NCBI GenBank assembly: GCA_902615325.1 | Contig: CACMOJ010000014.1 | Location: 1 to 45,201 of the forward strand | Origin: an uncultured SAR116 cluster alpha proteobacterium | Lineage (GTDB): Bacteria > Pseudomonadota > Alphaproteobacteria > Puniceispirillales > Marisalimonadaceae | DNA length: 45,201 nt | Direction: 5' to 3' | In this document: in pieces, positions 35,194 to 43,685 of the stretch | How the letters are laid out: each line of letters starts with the position of its first letter | Numbering within the stretch: position 1 is the first letter of the stretch | Notes under the pieces: model-generated | Databases searched by the model: none | What the model saw: only the letters and a program-made list of their open reading frames with translations | Told to the model about the DNA's origin: nothing | Translations under genes and position numbers: made by a program

Positions 35194-35700
35194 ATGAAAA
35201 CCTATAATGATGACAATAGGTTAAAAATAAGTTTTAAACTTAATGACGAATTATTGCAAAAACAAGTAAAACCAAGACAACTTTTAAGTGATTTTTTGAG
35301 ATTTGATTGTGGAATGACTGGTACTCATGTTGGATGTGAACATGGTATTTGTGGAGCATGTACAATATTGTTTAATAATGAACCAGTAAGATCTTGTTTA
35401 ATGCTAGCTCCTCAAATAGATAATGGTGAAATAACTACTATAGAAGGTATATCAGAAAATAGTACATATAATGATTTAAGAGAGGCATTTAAAAAATATC
35501 ATGCCCTTCAATGTGGCTATTGCACACCTGGATTTTTAACAACAATAGTATATCTTTTAGAAAAAAAACAATATCTCAGTGATGAAGAAATTAGAAAAAA
35601 ATTAAGTGGTAATATTTGTAGATGTACTGGTTATACTGGCATAATCAAAGCAGTTAAAGAAGTTATGGCTAATAGGTTTAAAAGATCTATAAATGATTGA
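35194..35700 (+). CDS. Molybdenum hydroxylase C, 2Fe-2S subunit (CoxS-type)
   Basis: A 168-residue iron-sulfur subunit with CEHGICGAC plus the Cys in VRSC for the first cluster and CGYC...CRC for the second. It stands between two acyl-CoA ligase genes, 4 genes and about 4.2 kb away from the only large subunit without an assigned small partner (39905). I assign it to hydroxylase C for that reason; sharing with hydroxylase B cannot be excluded. It overlaps the next ligase start by 8 bases. Confidence 0.85.
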   Translation: MKTYNDDNRLKISFKLNDELLQKQVKPRQLLSDFLRFDCGMTGTHVGCEHGICGACTILFNNEPVRSCLMLAPQIDNGEITTIEGISENSTYNDLREAFKKYHALQCGYCTPGFLTTIVYLLEKKQYLSDEEIRKKLSGNICRCTGYTGIIKAVKEVMANRFKRSIND

Positions 35701-37216
35701 TTTAGGAACAACATTTTTATCTTCAGTTGATCGTTGTCCAGAAGCAATAGCAATTACCTATCAAAACAAACATCTAAACTATTCTAATTGGTTGAATAAA
35801 ATTTCAAGTTTAGCAGTCTCGTTTAAAAAAATGGGGCTAAGAAAAGGCGATAAGTTAATGACCCTTTTACCAAATACCTTTGAGGCATGTACAATTCACT
35901 GGGCATGTCAACTAATTGGAATTATTATAGTTCCTATCAATTGGAGAGTGAAATCTGAAGAAATAAATTTTTTTTTAAAAAATTCAAAATCAAAATGTAT
36001 AATATTTGACGATTTTTCTGAAAAAGAAATAAATTTATCCAATTTATCAAATTCTATAATTAAAATTTCAACGTCGTCACAAATTTCAAATTATGTAAAT
36101 TTTAAAAGTTTAATAAACTTGAAGAAGATATTTGGGTCATCAGAATCTAATTATAAAGATTGTTCAATTATTCTTTATACTTCAGGTACAACAGGAAAAC
36201 CGAAAGGTGTTCCAAGATCTCATTTTGCAGAAAGAAGCTCTGCGATAGCACATATTGCACAGAATAAATATGAAAGATATGAGTCTACATTAGGTGTAAT
36301 GCCCTTATACCACACAATGGGTGTAAGATCTTTATTATCAATGACATTATTAAATGGTAACTTTGTTGCTCAATCTAAATACAACCCTCGAGAAGCTATA
36401 GAGTTAATTAATAAAAATAATATTTCATCATTATATTTAGTTCCTACCCTCTATCATGATTTGATAAATTCATCCTACTTTAAGAAAGAAAAATTATTGA
36501 CATGTCATAAGCTAGGATTTGCTGGAGCACCTATGACAGACGGATTAATAAAAAAAATTAAGCAAAACTTTTCAGCTTCACAATTGGTAAATCATTATGG
36601 ATCTTCTGAAATTTATACTTTTACAATAGAACCCAATGCATTATACAAACCAGGTTCAGCTGGAAAGGCAGGTATTAATCAAAACATAAAAGTTATTGAA
36701 ATAAATTCTAAAAATATAGATGCCAAAACAAAAATAAATGAAGAAGGCGAAATCATTGCTTATATAAAAAATGATGAAGCTTTTGAAGGTTATTTAAAAA
36801 GACCTGATGCTGATAAAGCTTCAATTATTAATGATTGGTACTTCACAAAAGACACTGGGTATTTTGATAAAAATGGTGATTTATATGTAACTGGAAGAGT
36901 TGATGACATGATAATTACTGGTGGTGAAAATGTTTTTCCAATAGAAATAGAGAATGTTATTTCACTACATCCTGACGTTAATGAAGTTGTAATTGTTGGG
37001 CTTAAAGATGAAAAGTGGGGCCAAAAAGTTACTGCTTTTATCAAAAGTAATAAAAAAATAGATTTTAATGAATTAGATGAATTTTGTAAAAATTCAGATT
37101 TATCTGATTTTAAAAGACCAAAATCTTATATTTTTATAAAAGAGATACCAAAATCCCCTACAGGTAAAATTTTAAGAAGAAAAATTCTATCTGGCGAATA
37201 TGAACTAGACAATTAA
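35693..37216 (+). CDS. Acyl-CoA ligase (class I adenylate-forming)
   Basis: A 507-residue AMP-forming ligase. YTSGTTGKPKG lies near 161-171, NHYGSSEIYTF near 301-311, the A7 region DWYFTKDTGY near 380-389 (the usual TGD reads TKD), and the hinge GRVDDMIITGGENVFP near 401-416; SPTGKILRRK near the end gives the catalytic Lys. The A7 change of Gly to Lys is unusual but beside, not at, the ATP-ribose Asp. It is coupled by overlap to the 2Fe-2S gene and probably activates the acid entering the hydroxylase C module. Confidence 0.85.
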   Translation: MIDLGTTFLSSVDRCPEAIAITYQNKHLNYSNWLNKISSLAVSFKKMGLRKGDKLMTLLPNTFEACTIHWACQLIGIIIVPINWRVKSEEINFFLKNSKSKCIIFDDFSEKEINLSNLSNSIIKISTSSQISNYVNFKSLINLKKIFGSSESNYKDCSIILYTSGTTGKPKGVPRSHFAERSSAIAHIAQNKYERYESTLGVMPLYHTMGVRSLLSMTLLNGNFVAQSKYNPREAIELINKNNISSLYLVPTLYHDLINSSYFKKEKLLTCHKLGFAGAPMTDGLIKKIKQNFSASQLVNHYGSSEIYTFTIEPNALYKPGSAGKAGINQNIKVIEINSKNIDAKTKINEEGEIIAYIKNDEAFEGYLKRPDADKASIINDWYFTKDTGYFDKNGDLYVTGRVDDMIITGGENVFPIEIENVISLHPDVNEVVIVGLKDEKWGQKVTAFIKSNKKIDFNELDEFCKNSDLSDFKRPKSYIFIKEIPKSPTGKILRRKILSGEYELDN

Positions 37217-37240
37217 ATTCAAAAATATAATACTCTTAAT

Positions 37241-37627
37241 ATGAACAGAAAACCTCACATTGAATTTGAAATGGTATCTAATGAAAATGGATGGGAAACA
37301 CCTTTAGGATATCCAAAAGGAATTAAACAAAAAATCTTAGCTTCTGATATTAACGAAAATACTAAAACAGGAAGTAGATCAAGGTTACTGAGATTTGATC
37401 CTGGTGTTTATACAAAAGAACCATTTGTACATGATCACTGGGAAGAAGTTTTTTTAGTCTCTGGTGACTTAATTGTTGGTAACGATAAAAACGGCAATGG
37501 CGGAAACTTATTCAATACAGCAACTTATGCTTGCAGGCCCCCCGGAGTTTATCATGGGCCATTTAAGTCTGAAAATGGATGTACTTTATTTGAATTACAT
37601 TATTATAAAACTGATGAGGATTTTTAA
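37241..37627 (+). CDS. Cupin-domain protein
   Basis: A 128-residue single-domain cupin. FVHDHWEEVFLVSGD gives His64, His66 and Glu69 or nearby, and PPGVYHGPF gives His105, the expected 3-His/1-Glu metal set. The family includes ChrR-like and dioxygenase-like cupins. It precedes the HpaB-type monooxygenase with a 1-base overlap. It could be a small ring-cleaving or thiol/quinol-protecting enzyme, or an isomerase. The function is not known; only the fold and metal site are supported. Confidence 0.75.
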   Translation: MNRKPHIEFEMVSNENGWETPLGYPKGIKQKILASDINENTKTGSRSRLLRFDPGVYTKEPFVHDHWEEVFLVSGDLIVGNDKNGNGGNLFNTATYACRPPGVYHGPFKSENGCTLFELHYYKTDEDF

Positions 37628-39102
37628 TGATTAAAACAGGAAAAAATCATCTAGAGCAATTACAAGATGGAAGAATAGTATATATTGGAGATGAAAAGGT
37701 CTCCGATGTCACAAAACACCCATCTTTAAAAAGAGCAGCTAAAACTGTTGCTCAATTGTATGATTTGAAACATACAAAAGAATATAAAAACGACCTAACC
37801 TATGATGAAAATGGAGAAACTTTTTCAACATGGTTTTTAAAAGCTAAAAACAAAGATGACTTAAGAAAACGTTCAAAAGCTCACAAAATTATAGCTGACC
37901 ATACTTCAGGAATGATGGGAAGATCAATGGATCATGTAGCTAGTTTTGTGACTGGCATGTCAACAAGTGCTGACATATTTGATAATGAAAAATATAAATT
38001 CAGTGAAAACTTACTAAATTATTATGAATATATGAAAAAAAATGATGTGTTCGCATCATATGCTGTTGTGCCCCCTCAAGCAGCAAGAAATCCTCATTTT
38101 TATGAAAAAAGAAATTTGCCAATTCCAACATTATCAGTGGTTTCTGAAAATGATAAAGGAGTAGTTATATCTGGCATGAAAATGCTCGCAACAAGTGCAA
38201 TCTTTGCAAATGAAATTTGGATTGGAAATTTAATACCTTTAGCACCTGATCAAGTAAAACAATCAATAACCTGTGCGATACCGTGTAATTCAAATGGATT
38301 ATCCTTGTGGATGAGACAACCTCTTTCTAATCATTATGATAATCAATTTGATGCACCTTTATCTTGGAACCAAGACGAAACTGATGTTCTTGTAATGTGT
38401 AACAAAGTTTTGGTGCCTTGGGAAAGAATATTTGTAAAAGATGATGCAATACAAGCAAGAGAAATATATTTTAAAACTCCCGCACATTGTTATGGAAATC
38501 ATCAATCTAACGTTAGATATTGGTCAAAAATGGAATTAATTGTTGGTCTTTGTTATAAAGTTGCAAAAGCAACTGGTGCAGATGAAGTTCCAGCTGTAAG
38601 AGAAACTTTAGGAAAAATGTCAGCATTAGAATCCACTCTTTCTGGGATGATTTATGGACAAATAGAAAATGCTGAAAATTGGCCAAAAAATTTTAAAACA
38701 TTTAATAGACGTATTATGTATGCAGCCTTAAATTTTTGTACTGATAATTACTCGATGATTATTGATGAATTAAGAACTTTATGCGGCGGTGGCGTGTTTC
38801 AAATGCCTGCAAGTATTAAAGTCATGAAAAATAAAGAACTTTTAAATGACTTCGAGACTTATTTCCAAACACCTCAAATGAATGCTTTAGATAGAATGAA
38901 ATTATTTAAATTAGCTTGGGATGTTGTTGGCTCAGAATTCGCTGGAAGACAACTTCAATATGAAAAATTTTATGCTGGTGCTTCATTTATCATTAGAAAT
39001 CATAATTTTAGAGAAACACCTTGGAATCATTTTGAAGAAGTAGTTGATAAAGTAATGAGTAAATACGATGTACCTATAAAGCACGATAAAGCTGCAGAAT
39101 AA
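37627..39102 (+). CDS. HpaB/PvcC-family flavin-dependent monooxygenase
   Basis: A 491-residue protein of the 4-hydroxyphenylacetate 3-hydroxylase oxygenase family (usual length 480-520), which uses FADH2 from a separate reductase to ortho-hydroxylate phenols. The GMMGRSMDHVASFVTGM segment near 97-113 (typically GRSPDY), VPPQAARNPHF near 149-159, and the C-terminal FAGRQLQYEKFYAGA segment near 442-460 are family landmarks. No HpaC-type reductase is in the window. It follows the cupin with a 1-base overlap and precedes an enoyl-CoA hydratase, so a phenolic acid or acyl-CoA is the likely substrate. Some HpaB-fold proteins are 4-hydroxybutyryl-CoA dehydratases, but the Fe-S cysteine set of that group is not apparent. 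Confidence 0.85.
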   Translation: MIKTGKNHLEQLQDGRIVYIGDEKVSDVTKHPSLKRAAKTVAQLYDLKHTKEYKNDLTYDENGETFSTWFLKAKNKDDLRKRSKAHKIIADHTSGMMGRSMDHVASFVTGMSTSADIFDNEKYKFSENLLNYYEYMKKNDVFASYAVVPPQAARNPHFYEKRNLPIPTLSVVSENDKGVVISGMKMLATSAIFANEIWIGNLIPLAPDQVKQSITCAIPCNSNGLSLWMRQPLSNHYDNQFDAPLSWNQDETDVLVMCNKVLVPWERIFVKDDAIQAREIYFKTPAHCYGNHQSNVRYWSKMELIVGLCYKVAKATGADEVPAVRETLGKMSALESTLSGMIYGQIENAENWPKNFKTFNRRIMYAALNFCTDNYSMIIDELRTLCGGGVFQMPASIKVMKNKELLNDFETYFQTPQMNALDRMKLFKLAWDVVGSEFAGRQLQYEKFYAGASFIIRNHNFRETPWNHFEEVVDKVMSKYDVPIKHDKAAE

Positions 39103-39119
39103 TTTTACAGAGGTATATT

Positions 39120-39899
39120 GTGGAAATATCAAAATTTGACGGATTTAGAGTAGAAATTGACGAAAGTAATCATCGAGCTGACATAGTTTTGTCAAGACCT
39201 CCTTTGAATGTAGTTTTATTTTCTCAAAGAAAAGTTATGGCAAATCAATTTTATGAAATTGATAAAAATGAAAATATAAGAGTTATAGTTTTAAGAGCGG
39301 ATGGTGATAACTTTTCATCAGGCGGAAATATTTCTGGCTTTCTTGAAGAGACGCCTGAAGACTTATCAATGTTAGCACAAAATGTAATGACACCTGAAAA
39401 AATTAAAAAACCTGTTATTGCAGCAATACAAGGATATTGTTTCGGCGTTGGATTTGAGTTTTCTCTAGCTTGTGATTTTAGAATAGTTACAAAAGATTCA
39501 CAGTTATCATTACCTGAAATGAAAATTGGAATGATCCCTGGTTCTGGAGGATCCGCAAGATTAGCTAAAATGATTGGAATTTCAAGAACTAAAAATATAA
39601 TTATGCGTGGAAAAAGACTATCTGGTGTAGAAGCATTCCAATTAGGTATTGCTTGTGAAGTTGTAGAAAAATCTGAACTTGAAAATATGACAAAAAAAAT
39701 TGTTAAAGAACTTCTTAGCGTATCTCCATTAGCTCAGAGAACAATTAAATCTGTTTTAAATGCAACACAAAATGCAACACTTCATACTTCTATAGATTTA
39801 GAAGGAGAGGCTTATGGAAGACTTCGAAGTTCAAATGATTTTAAAGAAGGAGTTATAAGTTTTTCTGAAAAAAGACCTCCCTCCTATAAAGGTAATTAA
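39120..39899 (+). CDS. Enoyl-CoA hydratase/isomerase-family protein
   Basis: A 259-residue crotonase-fold protein starting at GTG, with AGAGG about 7 bases upstream. SSGGNISGF near 66-74 forms the first oxyanion half; GYCFGVGFEFSLACDFR near 104-120 the second. The Glu in GFEFS and the Glu in PEMKIGMIPGSGG match the two catalytic glutamates of true hydratases, so hydration of an enoyl-CoA is expected. It sits between the monooxygenase and hydroxylase C large subunit, and may act on an unsaturated or ring dienoyl-CoA (the group also includes cyclohexadienoyl-CoA hydratases). The exact substrate is unknown. Confidence 0.85.
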   Translation: MEISKFDGFRVEIDESNHRADIVLSRPPLNVVLFSQRKVMANQFYEIDKNENIRVIVLRADGDNFSSGGNISGFLEETPEDLSMLAQNVMTPEKIKKPVIAAIQGYCFGVGFEFSLACDFRIVTKDSQLSLPEMKIGMIPGSGGSARLAKMIGISRTKNIIMRGKRLSGVEAFQLGIACEVVEKSELENMTKKIVKELLSVSPLAQRTIKSVLNATQNATLHTSIDLEGEAYGRLRSSNDFKEGVISFSEKRPPSYKGN

Positions 39900-39904
39900 A
39901 TTCT

Positions 39905-42856
39905 ATGCTAGAAAACCAACCCATAGATTGTTTTATAGGAAATAACATCATTAGAGTTGAAGATGATAAACTTCTTAATGGCAAGGGACAGTTTGGAAGT
40001 GATACCCCGTTTAAACCAGATGCTCTTCATGCGGTGGTATTAAGATCAGAATATGCCTCAGCAAAAATTAAAAAAATAAATTTTTCAAAAGCGCAAAAAC
40101 TTAAAGGTGTTTATAAAATTATTACTGGGAAGGATTTTAGTGAAATGTCCAACCCACTTTTATCTGTTATTCGAACAGAATTTAAAACTTGGTGTTGTGC
40201 TATTGATGAAGTTCATTATGTTGGCGAACCAATAGCTATAATATTAGCAACCTCTAGGTATATCGGTGAAGATGCACTTCAGTTGATAGATGTGGAATAT
40301 TCCGTTAATCAACCAGTAATTTCAATAAAAGATGCACTAAATACAACAACAAAATTTGTACATAAAAAATATTATAAGTCGAATGTAGTAAGTGATAGAA
40401 ATTTTGAATATGGGGAACCAAAAAAATTTTTTACTAAATCCCATAAAATTGTCGAAATTGAAGTGGAATACCCAAGAAATAGCTGTACTCCTCTTGAAGG
40501 TTTCGTTGTTCACAGTGAATATGATAATGCAAGTGGTGTTTATAATGTTAAGTCTAATTTTCAAGGTCCTTTTAGTTTACACTCTGTTTTATCTCGTGCT
40601 CTTAAAGTTGAAGAAGGAAATTTAAGGCTAATATCTTTTGAAAACTCTGGAGGTAGTTTTGGTATTAAACAAGCTATAATGCCAATGATTATTTTAACCT
40701 GTTTAGCCTCAAGATTATCTAACAAACAGGTTGTATGGGTTGAAGATAGAATTGAGCACCTTACAGCAGCTTCATCCGCTACTGGTAGATTGACAAAGAT
40801 AAAAGCAAGTATTGATGACCAAGGTACCATTCATGCATTAGATTATGATCAGATTGATGATGTTGGTGCTTTTCCAAGAGCTCCAGAACCGGCATCACTT
40901 TACAGAATGCATGGTAATCTCAGTGGAGCATATAAAGTTAAAAATATTAGATGTAGAAACAGAGTTATTCTTACTAATAAAACTCCTTCAGGCCTCAATA
41001 GAGGATTTGGAGGTCCTCAACACTATTTTGCATTAGAAAGGCTAGTATATCAAATTGCTGTAGAATTAAAATTAAATGTGCTTGATGTTATAAAAATTAA
41101 TCTTCTTGAAAAAAATCAATTTCCATATAAATCTCCTTCTGGGGCATTTTTAGATTCGGGTAATTTTCAAAAACTAGTAAAAAAAGTAATTGAATCTTCT
41201 ACTTATAAAAAAATATTAAAGAACAAAAACGACTCAATAAAAAATGGTAAAATTTATGGTATTGGATATTCTGCAATAATTGAACCTTCTATATCAAATA
41301 TGGGATATGTAACAACCGCTTTACCTCATCAAGATAGAGAAAAGACTGGACATAAAGGAGGTGCCTTAGCTTCAACAAGTGTATCAATTGGTCCGACAGG
41401 TAGCGTATACGTAACTTGTGACAGTTTGCCTCAAGGTCAAGGTCATGAAACAATTTTGTCACAAATAGTTGCCGATGTTTTTGGAGTAAAATTGAATGAA
41501 ATTTTTGTAAATTCAACTCATGATACGCATAAAGATTCCTGGTCTATAGCCGCTGGCAATTATTCAAGTAGATTCGCTGGAGCAGTTGCTGGATCTGCTT
41601 ATAATGCAGCCATCAATCTAAAGAAAAAGCTTCAAAAAATTGCAGCTAGTGAACTTAATTGTAAAAGTGAAAATGTTTTATTCGATAAAGGAAAAGTTTT
41701 TGACAAAAAAAATTCCGAAAACTATTTAAAATTCAAAAGACTTGCTGGAATACCTCATTGGTCTCCAGGAAATTTACCTGAAAATTTAAATCCAAGTTTG
41801 AAAGAAACTTGCTTTTGGGGTGCCGAAGAACTTAGTCCTCCAAATGAAAAGGACGAAATTAATGGATCTCTTGCTTATGGTTTTGTATTTGACGTATGCG
41901 GTCTAGAAATTGATCCTATAACTTCTAAAGTCAAAATAGACAAATATGTAACTGGTCATGATGCTGGAAAAATTCTTAATCCGCTTTTAGCAAATGGTCA
42001 AATATATGGGGCATATGCACATGCAGTAGGAGCAGCGCTCCTTGAAGAATTTAAATATAACAACAATGGAAGTTTTTTATCTGGATCTTTTCAAGATTAT
42101 CATATGCCAACTACATGTGAAATAAATGAACCGGAGATTGTCCATATAGAAACACCCAGTCCGTTTACACCACTAGGAGCTAAGGGTCTTGGTGAAGGCA
42201 ATTGTATGTCTACACCAGTTGCAATTGCAAATGCATTTGCGGATGCAACCAAAATAAAAAACATTAAACTTCCACTAACAAACTCTAGCGTTCATGAATA
42301 CCTAAATTTAAAAAAGGTTGAAAAAAAATCTAAAAATTATTCCAAAAATTTTAATTTTAAGAATTATCCAATTAATGGTTCTGGAGAATTTGAAATAAAA
42401 ATCAATCATAAAGAAATTTGGAATCGAATTTTTGATTATGAAAATTTATATAAGATTATTCCTGGATGTAAATCTTTAAAAGAAGTAAGTAAAAATAATT
42501 TAAATGGCCTAATTAAAATTAATATTGGACCAGTTAAAGGCGAATATTTGTTTAATGTTTCGATTAAAAATATTAAACCTAAAAAGTCTTTTGAAATAAT
42601 TGGAAATGGGCATGGTGAATTGGGAAATGGAAATGGCAAAGCTAAAATTTCAATAATTAATAAAAATGATAAAAAATATTTATCCTATTCATATGGTGCA
42701 AAGGTTGATGGAAAAATTATGATTGTTGGTAATAGACTAATAAATGCTTCAGTAAAATTATTAATAAATCAAACCTTTCAATCTTTTGTTTACAAAAAAA
42801 AATCAAACGAAACAATTATAAAAAAGTTTCTTAAAATATTGGGGATAAATATTTGA
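39905..42856 (+). CDS. Molybdenum hydroxylase C, molybdopterin subunit fused to a CoxG (SRPBCC) domain
   Basis: A 983-residue fusion. Residues 1-795 are a CoxL-type subunit, with SGGSFGIK near 249-256 (variant of GGGFGGK), GLNRGFGGPQ near 362-371 and catalytic Glu in GAKGLGEG near 758-765. After a Lys/Asn-rich linker (about 796-822), residues 823-970 match the CoxG/SRPBCC fold: a first strand GEFEIKI, then WNRIFDYENLYKIIPGCKSL, GPVKGEYLFNVSI and a long C-terminal helix. CoxG anchors CO dehydrogenase at the membrane in carboxydotrophs. Here the fusion may tether the hydroxylase or bind a hydrophobic ligand. The AYxCSFR loop is absent, so it is not a CO dehydrogenase. Confidence 0.85.
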   Translation: MLENQPIDCFIGNNIIRVEDDKLLNGKGQFGSDTPFKPDALHAVVLRSEYASAKIKKINFSKAQKLKGVYKIITGKDFSEMSNPLLSVIRTEFKTWCCAIDEVHYVGEPIAIILATSRYIGEDALQLIDVEYSVNQPVISIKDALNTTTKFVHKKYYKSNVVSDRNFEYGEPKKFFTKSHKIVEIEVEYPRNSCTPLEGFVVHSEYDNASGVYNVKSNFQGPFSLHSVLSRALKVEEGNLRLISFENSGGSFGIKQAIMPMIILTCLASRLSNKQVVWVEDRIEHLTAASSATGRLTKIKASIDDQGTIHALDYDQIDDVGAFPRAPEPASLYRMHGNLSGAYKVKNIRCRNRVILTNKTPSGLNRGFGGPQHYFALERLVYQIAVELKLNVLDVIKINLLEKNQFPYKSPSGAFLDSGNFQKLVKKVIESSTYKKILKNKNDSIKNGKIYGIGYSAIIEPSISNMGYVTTALPHQDREKTGHKGGALASTSVSIGPTGSVYVTCDSLPQGQGHETILSQIVADVFGVKLNEIFVNSTHDTHKDSWSIAAGNYSSRFAGAVAGSAYNAAINLKKKLQKIAASELNCKSENVLFDKGKVFDKKNSENYLKFKRLAGIPHWSPGNLPENLNPSLKETCFWGAEELSPPNEKDEINGSLAYGFVFDVCGLEIDPITSKVKIDKYVTGHDAGKILNPLLANGQIYGAYAHAVGAALLEEFKYNNNGSFLSGSFQDYHMPTTCEINEPEIVHIETPSPFTPLGAKGLGEGNCMSTPVAIANAFADATKIKNIKLPLTNSSVHEYLNLKKVEKKSKNYSKNFNFKNYPINGSGEFEIKINHKEIWNRIFDYENLYKIIPGCKSLKEVSKNNLNGLIKINIGPVKGEYLFNVSIKNIKPKKSFEIIGNGHGELGNGNGKAKISIINKNDKKYLSYSYGAKVDGKIMIVGNRLINASVKLLINQTFQSFVYKKKSNETIIKKFLKILGINI

Positions 42857-43680
42857 AACCTTGTAACTTTGAATATGCAAAGTGCTTCACGATTAGTGAT
42901 GTCATCCAGATACTAAATCAGTTTGGTAACAAAGCTCAAATTCTTGCAGGCGGTCAATCTTTAATTTCAATGATGAACATGAGAATTGTAAATCCTGAAA
43001 TTATAATAGATATAAATTTTTTGAAAGATATAATTTCCATTGAGGAAAAAGAAGATACAATTGTGATTGGACCATTGTATAAACAACTTGAATTAGAAAA
43101 TTGGCATAGTTTAAAAACTAAATTACCATTAATTTATCAGGCAATTCAGTATGTAGGCCACATTCAACACAGAGCTAGAGGTACAGTCATAGGTTCAATT
43201 TGTCATGGTGATCCTACTTCAGAACTACCACTATGTTTTTTAGCCCTTAATGGTAAAATTCATTTAAAAAGCAAAAAAGGAGATAGATCAATTTCAGCAG
43301 ATGATTTTTATCTTGGCCCCCTACTCACCTCTAAGAATTCAAATGAAATAGCCATAAAATTAGAATTACCAGTTAGAAAAGATAATTTTGGATATGCATT
43401 TGATGAAGTGTCAGAAAAATATTCTGATTATGCAATATCTTCATTTGCAGTAGTATCAGATAATAATAAAATTAGATTTGCGCTTGGTGGCATTCCATCT
43501 AAACCCACAGTAATAGAATGGGATATGAATGATTTTAAATTTATTGACGATTTACTAAATGATTTTGCATGGACATTAGATTTAGAAGATGACCAACATG
43601 CTTCAGCGCTCTATAAAAGAGATTTAGTCAGAAAAGTTGGTAAAAAAACAATATTAAATTCAATAAAAAATATTAAATGA
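42853..43680 (+). CDS. Molybdenum hydroxylase C, FAD subunit (CoxM-type)
   Basis: A 275-residue flavoprotein subunit. AGGQSLISMMNMRI near 35-48 is the first FAD loop and GTVIGSICHGDPTSELP near 113-129 the second (usual form GTIGGSxAHADP). The start is TTG at 42853; GGGGA at 42841-42845 lies at proper spacing, and the start overlaps the preceding stop by 4 bases, so the rare start is well supported. No 4Fe-4S insertion is present. It ends the long plus-strand run 5 bases before the convergent DapA-family gene. Confidence 0.88.
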   Translation: MKPCNFEYAKCFTISDVIQILNQFGNKAQILAGGQSLISMMNMRIVNPEIIIDINFLKDIISIEEKEDTIVIGPLYKQLELENWHSLKTKLPLIYQAIQYVGHIQHRARGTVIGSICHGDPTSELPLCFLALNGKIHLKSKKGDRSISADDFYLGPLLTSKNSNEIAIKLELPVRKDNFGYAFDEVSEKYSDYAISSFAVVSDNNKIRFALGGIPSKPTVIEWDMNDFKFIDDLLNDFAWTLDLEDDQHASALYKRDLVRKVGKKTILNSIKNIK

Positions 43681-43685
43681 TTTTA

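Noticed and set aside
35194-43680. 4-hydroxybenzoyl-CoA reductase
   Set aside because: Nearby CoA ligases suggested it, but the FAD subunits lack the extra 4Fe-4S-binding insertion expected in its beta subunit.
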